Positions 8,108-12,120 of a stretch of 12,120 bases of DNA are shown in pieces (position 1 is the first letter of the stretch; each line of letters opens with the position of its first letter). Where the stretch lies: assembly GCA_946885905.1 (NCBI GenBank), contig CAMPHL010000028.1, forward strand, positions 1 to 12,120, in the 5' to 3' direction. Origin of the DNA: an uncultured Pseudomonadota bacterium. GTDB taxonomy: Bacteria > Pseudomonadota > Gammaproteobacteria > Burkholderiales > Usitatibacteraceae. The notes below the pieces were generated by a model. The model was given only the letters and a program-made list of their open reading frames with translations. It was not told the DNA's origin and did no database searches. Made by a program: the position numbers and the translations under genes.

Positions 8108-9202
8108 TCAGCCCGCCGCCGTTTCCTTCGGCACGGCGAGCTCGCGCTTGCGCACGGCCGAGGGCCACAGCCCCGCGGGACGGAAGAGCATGATCACGAC
8201 CATCGCGAGGCCGAAGAGCAGCATGCGGATCACTTCGGGATCGATGATCGAGCGGCCGAACATCGCGCGCTGCATGGGCTCCACGGTGTAGCGCAGGATC
8301 TCGGGGACGAACGAGAGCAGGATCGCGCCCAGGACCACGCCCCAGATGTTGCCCATGCCGCCCAGCACCACCATCGAGAGCACCATGACGCTTTCGTTGA
8401 GGATGAAGCTCTCCGGGCTGATGAAGCCCTGGATCGCGGAGAACATGCCGCCTGCGACACCGCCGAAGGATGCGCCCATCGCGAAGGCGAGGAGCTTCAT
8501 GTTGCGGGTATTGATGCCCATCGCCCGCGCCGCGAGCTCGTCCTCGCGGATCGCCTCCCAGGCGCGGCCGATGCGCGAATTCTGCAGGCGCAGGTTCACG
8601 ACGATGACGACGACCAGCAGGATCAGCAGGAGGAAGTAGTACTTGATCGTGCCGGACAGGACGAAATCGCCCACGCGCGTGAAGGTCGAGAAGTCGAGGC
8701 CCGCGATCCTGACCGGGTCGATGGTGGCGATGCCCTTCGGGCCGTTGGTGAGGTTGAAGGGCTCCGAGAGGTTGTTGAGGAAGATGCGGATGATCTCGCC
8801 GAAACCGAGCGTCACGATGGCGAGGTAGTCGCCCCGCAGCTTGAGGGTGGGCGCCCCGAGCAGGATGCCGAAGACGCAAGCCACGAACGCGCCGATCGGC
8901 AGGATCATCCACCACGGCAGGTGGATGTTGAAGTGCGGGCTCGCCAGCAGCGCGTAGACATAGGCCCCCACCGCATAGAAGGCGATGTAGCCCAGGTCGA
9001 GCAGGCCAGCGAAGCCCACGACGATGTTCAGGCCGAGCGAGAGCAGCACGAAGAGGATCGCGAGGTTGGTGATGCGTACCCACGCCGTGCCGGCGATCTG
9101 CAGCACGAAAGGCAGCGCGACCAGCGCCACGACGATCAACGCGATGCCGATCCACTTCGCGGCGGGGTGTTGTCGTAATGCGGCGGGGAGGGAGTCAATC
9201 AA
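8108..9202 (-). CDS. livM: Branched-chain amino acid ABC transporter permease LivM
   Basis: Inner-membrane permease subunit, paired with LivH. With a TTG start at 9202 it has 364 residues beginning with a Leu/Ala-containing N-terminus and then hydrophobic helices (about 17-38, 45-65, 68-90, 98-118 and further pairs to the C-terminus). Family blocks are LGLNIVVGFAGLLDLGYIAFYAVGAY, KLRGDYLAIVTLGFGEIIR, the ATPase-contact loop GRAWEAIREDELAARAMGIN and SVMVLSMVVLGGMGNIWG (each partly quoted from the mid and C-terminal thirds). The TTG is chosen because an AAAGG motif lies seven bases upstream; the frame is open to a GTG at 9271, but that extension (PYPFYPFNPCSKG) is a translation of the adjacent repeat. 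The normal livH-livM junction is interrupted here by the GxxExxY cassette. Confidence 0.93.
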   Translation of the reverse strand: MIDSLPAALRQHPAAKWIGIALIVVALVALPFVLQIAGTAWVRITNLAILFVLLSLGLNIVVGFAGLLDLGYIAFYAVGAYVYALLASPHFNIHLPWWMILPIGAFVACVFGILLGAPTLKLRGDYLAIVTLGFGEIIRIFLNNLSEPFNLTNGPKGIATIDPVRIAGLDFSTFTRVGDFVLSGTIKYYFLLLILLVVVIVVNLRLQNSRIGRAWEAIREDELAARAMGINTRNMKLLAFAMGASFGGVAGGMFSAIQGFISPESFILNESVMVLSMVVLGGMGNIWGVVLGAILLSFVPEILRYTVEPMQRAMFGRSIIDPEVIRMLLFGLAMVVIMLFRPAGLWPSAVRKRELAVPKETAAG

Positions 9203-9209
9203 ACGAACA

Positions 9210-9214
9210 CCTTT
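9210..9214 (-). promoter_or_regulatory. Ribosome binding site of livM at the edge of the inverted repeat
   Basis: AAAGG on the - strand, seven bases before the TTG at 9202. It overlaps the outer end of the flanking repeat, so livM translation may depend on sequence at the cassette junction. This site is what supports TTG rather than the upstream GTG. Confidence 0.55.
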
Positions 9215-9243
9215 GGAGCACGGATTAAACGGATAAAACGGAT
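9213..9243 (+). repeat. Inverted repeat, livM side, of the GxxExxY cassette
   Basis: A 31-bp tract built of CACGGAT, AAACGGAT and AAAACGGAT units. It matches the tract at 9640-9670 in inverted orientation at 28 of 31 positions (the mismatches are at repeat positions 1, 6 and 14). Together the two enclose the GxxExxY gene. Confidence 0.85.
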
Positions 9244-9251
9244 AAGGCGAT

Positions 9252-9659
9252 TCAGTGGAACGTCTGGACACGAAGCACGTCCAGGCGCGGCAGGCCGAAG
9301 TTCAGTACGAGACCGGTGCGAATGCCCGACGCCCTGAGATAGTTCATGCACTGGGCTCGATGCACGACGTCCAGGGCCCGAACCGCCTTCAGCTCGACAA
9401 CGACTTGGCCGTTGACGACCAAGTCCGCGGAGTAAATTCCAACGATCTCTTCCTTGTAGCGAACCTCCAATGGGGCTTGCTGTTGAACCTCATAACCTCT
9501 GCTTCGGAGCTCGATTGCCAGGGCGTTCTCATACACCTTTTCCAGGAAGCCGCAACCCAATGTGTTCGAAACGGCAAATGCGGCACCGATGACCGCCTCT
9601 GTCAGGCCCGTTTCCCCAATCAATGCCCTATCCGTGTTCATCCGTTTTATCCGTTTCAT
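9252..9659 (-). CDS. GxxExxY protein (PD-(D/E)XK nuclease-like superfamily)
   Basis: A 135-residue member of the GxxExxY family, placed by structure prediction in the PD-(D/E)XK nuclease superfamily; its cellular function is not known. The name motif is present as GFLEKVY (Gly37, Glu40, Tyr43), followed by ENALAIELRSRG, QQQAPLEVRYKEEIVG, the acidic residue Asp79 in SADLVV, the ELK motif (89-91) and the family Gln103 in HRAQCMNYL. All nuclease-type residues are kept. The start is uncertain: ATG at 9659 (MKRIKRMNTD) and ATG at 9641 (MNTDRALIG) both lie inside the flanking repeat tract, so the first residues are translated repeat. No close Shine-Dalgarno is evident. It sits in the same direction as the liv genes, between livH and livM, and may be read through from the liv promoter. 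Base composition suggests acquisition. Confidence 0.9.
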   Translation of the reverse strand: MKRIKRMNTDRALIGETGLTEAVIGAAFAVSNTLGCGFLEKVYENALAIELRSRGYEVQQQAPLEVRYKEEIVGIYSADLVVNGQVVVELKAVRALDVVHRAQCMNYLRASGIRTGLVLNFGLPRLDVLRVQTFH

Positions 9660-9670
9660 CCGTGTTCCAG
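9630..9670 (-). repeat. Inverted repeat, livH side, of the GxxExxY cassette
   Basis: Four ACGGAT-type units on the - strand; 9640-9670 is the 31-bp inverted partner of 9213-9243, and 9630-9639 adds one more GAACACGGAT unit not present on the other side. It contains both candidate start codons of the GxxExxY gene. A further isolated ATGAACGGATGA unit in the opposite orientation occurs at 9692-9703, against the livH stop. Confidence 0.85.
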
Positions 9671-9703
9671 GGGTTTGCTGCCTCCCTTGTCATGAACGGA
9701 TGA

Positions 9704-10702
9704 TCACGCCCGGTCGCCGACACGCTCACCCAGCAACCCCTGCGGCCGGAACACCAGCACCAGGATGAGCACGATGAACGCATAGACGTCCTTGTAGTTG
9801 CTGCCGAAGAGGCTCGAGGTCGGGCTCGCCTGGCACACGTCGCCGAAGCCGGGCAGGAACGCATCGAGCGTGCACACGTTGGTGAAGTCGCCGATGTAGC
9901 CCGCCCCGAGCGCCTCGATGAGTCCCATGAGGATGCCGCCCAGCACGGCGCCGGCGATGTTGCCGATGCCGCCCAGCACCGCGGCGCTGAAGGCCTTGAG
10001 CCCCAGCAGGAAACCCATCTGGTAGTGCGCGATGCCGTAGTAGCTGCCGACCATCACGCCGGCGGCGGCACCGAGGGCGGCTCCCACGACGAAGGTGAAG
10101 GAGATCACCTTGTTGATGTCCACGCCCATCAATCCGGCCACCTGCGGATTCTGCGAGACTGCGCGCATCGCGATGCCCATGCGCGTGCGGTAGACGAGGG
10201 CGATGAGGCCGCCCATCATCGCGACCGACGTGAGCATGATCGCCAGCTGGATGTTCGAAATCGCGGCGGCGTATTCCCCGCTGCCGAGATGGTAGAGCCT
10301 GAGCTCGATGATCTGCGGAAACGCGATGATGTTGCGGCTCCACACCATGAGCGCCAGGTGCTGCAGCACGATCGACATGCCGATGGCGGTGATGAGGGGG
10401 GCCAGGCGCGGGGCGTTGCGCAGGGGCTTGTAGGCCACGCGCTCGACCGCGTATCCCACGAGCATGCAAACCGGGACGGCGGCGGCGATGCCTGCGCCCA
10501 CGATCGCCAGGGGGGGCAGGCCGCTCGGGGCGAGCGCCACGATGACCGAGAAAGCCACCATGCAGCCGATCATCACCACCTCGCCGTGGGCGAAGTTGAT
10601 GAGCTGGATGATCCCGTAGACCATCGTGTAGCCCAGCGCCACGACCGCATAGACGCAGCCGAGGGTGAGGCCGTTCACGACCTGCTGCAGGAAGATGTCC
10701 AC
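9704..10702 (-). CDS. livH: Branched-chain amino acid ABC transporter permease LivH
   Basis: The first permease subunit of the importer, 332 residues and strongly hydrophobic with about eight membrane helices. Family blocks are LQQVVNGLTLGCVYAVVALG (5-24), YGIIQLINFAHGEVVMIG (29-46), YKPLRNAPRLAPLITAIGMS (91-110), the ATPase-contact loop MGIAMRAVSQNPQVAGLMGV (175-194), GLKAFSAAVLGGIGNIAGA (234-252) and the C-terminal FRPQGLLGERVGDRA. The periplasmic loop before the last helix (about 271-305) is longer than I expect for LivH and holds Cys277 and Cys290, which could form a disulphide. The start is the GTG at 10702, giving the normal N-terminus; no good Shine-Dalgarno precedes it, and a palindrome ends 13 bases upstream. 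It follows livK after 107 bases that hold a terminator. Confidence 0.95.
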   Translation of the reverse strand: MDIFLQQVVNGLTLGCVYAVVALGYTMVYGIIQLINFAHGEVVMIGCMVAFSVIVALAPSGLPPLAIVGAGIAAAVPVCMLVGYAVERVAYKPLRNAPRLAPLITAIGMSIVLQHLALMVWSRNIIAFPQIIELRLYHLGSGEYAAAISNIQLAIMLTSVAMMGGLIALVYRTRMGIAMRAVSQNPQVAGLMGVDINKVISFTFVVGAALGAAAGVMVGSYYGIAHYQMGFLLGLKAFSAAVLGGIGNIAGAVLGGILMGLIEALGAGYIGDFTNVCTLDAFLPGFGDVCQASPTSSLFGSNYKDVYAFIVLILVLVFRPQGLLGERVGDRA

Positions 10703-10715
10703 GGCGCGATTCTAG

Positions 10716-10750
10716 GGGAAATGAATGGGGTCCGACCCCATTTGCTTCCC
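10716..10750. repeat. REP-like palindrome between livK and livH
   Basis: A perfect 9-bp inverted repeat, AATGGGGTC then one base (C) then GACCCCATT (10724-10742), is extended by outer GGGAA/TTCCC arms (10716-10720 and 10746-10750) across symmetric 3-base unpaired bulges. Palindromes of the form GGGGTC-N-GACCCC recur in many proteobacterial genomes, and I associate them with REP/RAYT-type elements. That assignment is from memory; the symmetry is seen directly. Confidence 0.7.
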
Positions 10751-10756
10751 GGCCCA

Positions 10757-10781
10757 ATAAAAACGGCACCCGAAGGTGCCG
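10757..10781 (-). terminator. Intrinsic terminator downstream of livK
   Basis: On the - strand a 7-bp perfect stem, CGGCACC-TTCG-GGTGCCG (10781 to 10764) with a stable TTCG tetraloop, is followed directly by TTTTTATT (10763 to 10756). It lies 28 bases after the livK stop and ahead of livH, so it should cap most livK transcripts and limit read-through into livHMGF. Confidence 0.88.
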
Positions 10782-10809
10782 CTGAGTTGGGGTGAAGCCG
10801 TTCTTGGTC

Positions 10810-12090
10810 TTATTTCTTCTTCTCTTCTTTTTTCGGTTCCTCCTTCTTCGCGCCCTGGGCGGGCGCGGCAGCAGGCGTTGCGGCGGGCGAAGGGCCCGCG
10901 CCGAACGGCGTCGAGACGCCGTCCTTCACGATCGCGACCGGCGCGATCTTGCCGTCCTTCATGCGGAAGATCGTGACCTCGGCGCCCTTGCGGTCGCCCT
11001 TGGCGTCGAACTCCACCTTGCCGGTGGCGCCGGTGAAGGACACGTTGAAGATCTCGGGGGCGAACTTGGCCGGGTCGGTCGAGTCGGCCTTCTTCATCGC
11101 CTCGATCGCCGCGTTGGTCGCATCGTAGAAGTAGGGGGCGTACTGCTTGATCTCGCCGTACTTGGCGGCGAACGCCTTGGTGAAATCCGGGCTCGCGGCC
11201 TCGCGCGGCAGCCCCGCCTGCGAGCACACCATGCCGTCGGCGGCGCCGGCGGACAGTTTGCTCATCTCGTCGGTGCACGCGCCGTCGCCGAAGGCGAACG
11301 CAGCCTTGATGCCGAGCTCCTTGGCCTGCTTGAGCATCGGCCCGCCCGTGGCGTCCATGCCGCCGTGGAAGATCACGTCCGGGTTCCTCGACTTGATCTT
11401 GGTGAGGATCGCCTTGAAGTCCGTTTCCTTGTCGGTGGTGCGCTCGCGCCCGACCACGTTCACCTTGGCGCCCTTGAGCGTCTTCTCCACCTCGTTGGCG
11501 ATGCCCTCGCCGTAGGCGGTCTTGTCGTCGATGATGGCGACCTTCTTGGCCTTCATCTCCGAGGCGATGAACGCGGCGATCGCGGGGCCCTGCTGGTCGT
11601 CGCGGGCCACGGTGCGGAACACCGTCTTCAGGCCGCGCTCGGTCACCGCCGGGTTGGTGGCCGAGCCCGAGATCATCGGGATGCCGGCCCTGGCGTAGAT
11701 CTCCGAGGCGGGAATGGTGACGCCGGAATTCAGGTGGCCGATCACGGCGGCAACCTTCGCGTCGACGAGCTTCTGGGCGACGTTGGTGCCGACCTTCGGG
11801 TCGGCCTGGTCGTCCTCGCTCATCATCCTGAAGGTGACGGGCTTGCCGCCGATGGTGAGCTTCTTCTCGTTGGCCTGCGCGACGGCCAGGGCCACGCCGT
11901 TCTCGTCGTCCTTGCCGAGGTGGGCGATCGAGCCGGTGAGCGGACCCGCGTGGGCGATGGTCACGGTCACGCCGGCGGGGGCGGCGGGTTTCACCGCTTC
12001 GGCGGCCTTCTTGGGCTCTTCCTTCTGGCCGCAGGCGGCCAGGCCGAGCGCGAGGGCGACGGCCAGGCTCAGCTGGGTGGGGCGGTTCAT
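10810..12090 (-). CDS. livK: Branched-chain amino acid ABC transporter substrate-binding lipoprotein LivK/LivJ
   Basis: The periplasmic binding protein that delivers branched-chain amino acids (or a related substrate) to LivHM. Of 426 residues, 1-20 are a lipoprotein signal peptide ending in the lipobox LAAC, with Cys20 the lipidated residue; Gly21 at +2 does not favour inner-membrane retention. A charged linker (GQKEEPKKAAEAVKPAAP) leads to a type I periplasmic binding fold: VTIAHAGPLTGSIAHLGKD (43-61), NGVALAVAQAN, VAAVIGHLNSGVTIPASEIY (113-132), PMISGSATNPAVTERG (138-153) and FHGGMDATGGPMLKQAKELG (241-260). Cys272 and Cys289 may form a disulphide. The C-terminus (about 399-426) is Pro/Ala-rich and ends in Lys/Glu repeats, with EEPKK at both ends of the mature protein. 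The ATG at 12090 has a strong ribosome binding site. Substrate range cannot be fixed from sequence. Confidence 0.94.
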   Translation of the reverse strand: MNRPTQLSLAVALALGLAACGQKEEPKKAAEAVKPAAPAGVTVTIAHAGPLTGSIAHLGKDDENGVALAVAQANEKKLTIGGKPVTFRMMSEDDQADPKVGTNVAQKLVDAKVAAVIGHLNSGVTIPASEIYARAGIPMISGSATNPAVTERGLKTVFRTVARDDQQGPAIAAFIASEMKAKKVAIIDDKTAYGEGIANEVEKTLKGAKVNVVGRERTTDKETDFKAILTKIKSRNPDVIFHGGMDATGGPMLKQAKELGIKAAFAFGDGACTDEMSKLSAGAADGMVCSQAGLPREAASPDFTKAFAAKYGEIKQYAPYFYDATNAAIEAMKKADSTDPAKFAPEIFNVSFTGATGKVEFDAKGDRKGAEVTIFRMKDGKIAPVAIVKDGVSTPFGAGPSPAATPAAAPAQGAKKEEPKKEEKKK

Positions 12091-12095
12091 CGAGG

Positions 12096-12103
12096 CTTCT
12101 CCT
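12096..12103 (-). promoter_or_regulatory. Ribosome binding site of livK
   Basis: AGGAGAAG on the - strand, five bases before the livK ATG. This is the strongest Shine-Dalgarno in the window and fits a highly expressed binding protein. The livK promoter must lie at or beyond the window end; the 30 bases present show no clear promoter. Confidence 0.8.
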
Positions 12104-12120
12104 GGAATCGGTTGGGTGGG

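Larger units (their letters stand above)
9213..9670 (-). mobile_element. Putative small inserted cassette: GxxExxY gene between inverted repeats
   Basis: The liv genes normally follow each other closely, but here a 458-bp segment separates livH and livM. It has 31-bp imperfect inverted repeats at its ends, a single gene between them, and lower G+C than its surroundings (a hand count gives about 56% over 9241-9660; the flanking liv genes look clearly richer). It encodes no transposase, so any movement would need help in trans. I could not find a convincing target-site duplication. The cassette interpretation is inference. Confidence 0.5.

Noticed and set aside
9203..9271. livM starting at the GTG at 9271
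   Set aside because: The extension is translated repeat sequence, overlaps the GxxExxY gene and lacks a ribosome binding site, while the TTG at 9202 has one.
9190..9690. Target-site duplication around the GxxExxY cassette
   Set aside because: I compared the flanks by eye. A CAAAC sequence occurs outside both repeats but in inverted, not direct, orientation, so it is not a duplication.
9630..9703. ACGGAT-type units as a CRISPR array
   Set aside because: The units are only 8-10 bases, directly adjacent without spacers, and there are three or four of them; no cas gene is present.

Overview
The window looks like chromosome from a G+C-rich proteobacterium, most likely a betaproteobacterium. The reasons are the strong G/C third-position bias, an aerobic (HemF-type) coproporphyrinogen oxidase, and a branched-chain amino acid transporter whose binding protein is a lipoprotein. 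This assignment is inference; no rRNA or other marker gene is present, and I see no tRNA, rRNA or CRISPR array.

Layout. Positions 1-1137 run on the + strand: the 3' end of an unrecognised gene, then hemF, overlapping by four bases (ATGA). Everything from 12090 down to 1139 runs on the - strand and meets hemF tail to tail with one base between the stop codons. In order of transcription the - strand genes are: livK (binding protein); an intrinsic terminator and a REP-like palindrome; livH; a small GxxExxY gene between inverted repeats; livM, livG and livF; a membrane histidine kinase; a Ser/Thr kinase fused to two receiver domains; an EcsC-family protein; an AAC(6')-Ib-like acetyltransferase; and a DUF1330 protein.

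How the genes work together. LivK/H/M/G/F form a complete ABC importer for leucine, isoleucine, valine or related substrates. The histidine kinase and the kinase-receiver protein overlap by four bases (ATGA), so they almost certainly form one signalling pair in which a His-Asp phosphorelay could control, or be read out with, Ser/Thr phosphorylation. EcsC and the acetyltransferase are 12 bases apart and look co-transcribed.

Most notable points. (1) A GxxExxY (PD-(D/E)XK-like) gene of lower G+C sits between livH and livM, flanked by 31-bp inverted repeats of ACGGAT-type units. The repeats supply its own start codon and reach the livM ribosome binding site, so it looks like a small inserted cassette. 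(2) The acetyltransferase closely resembles the clinically important AAC(6')-Ib but lies in an ordinary chromosomal setting with no integron features. (3) The kinase-receiver fusion has several non-canonical catalytic positions. (4) A palindromic REP-like element lies directly upstream of the livH start codon.
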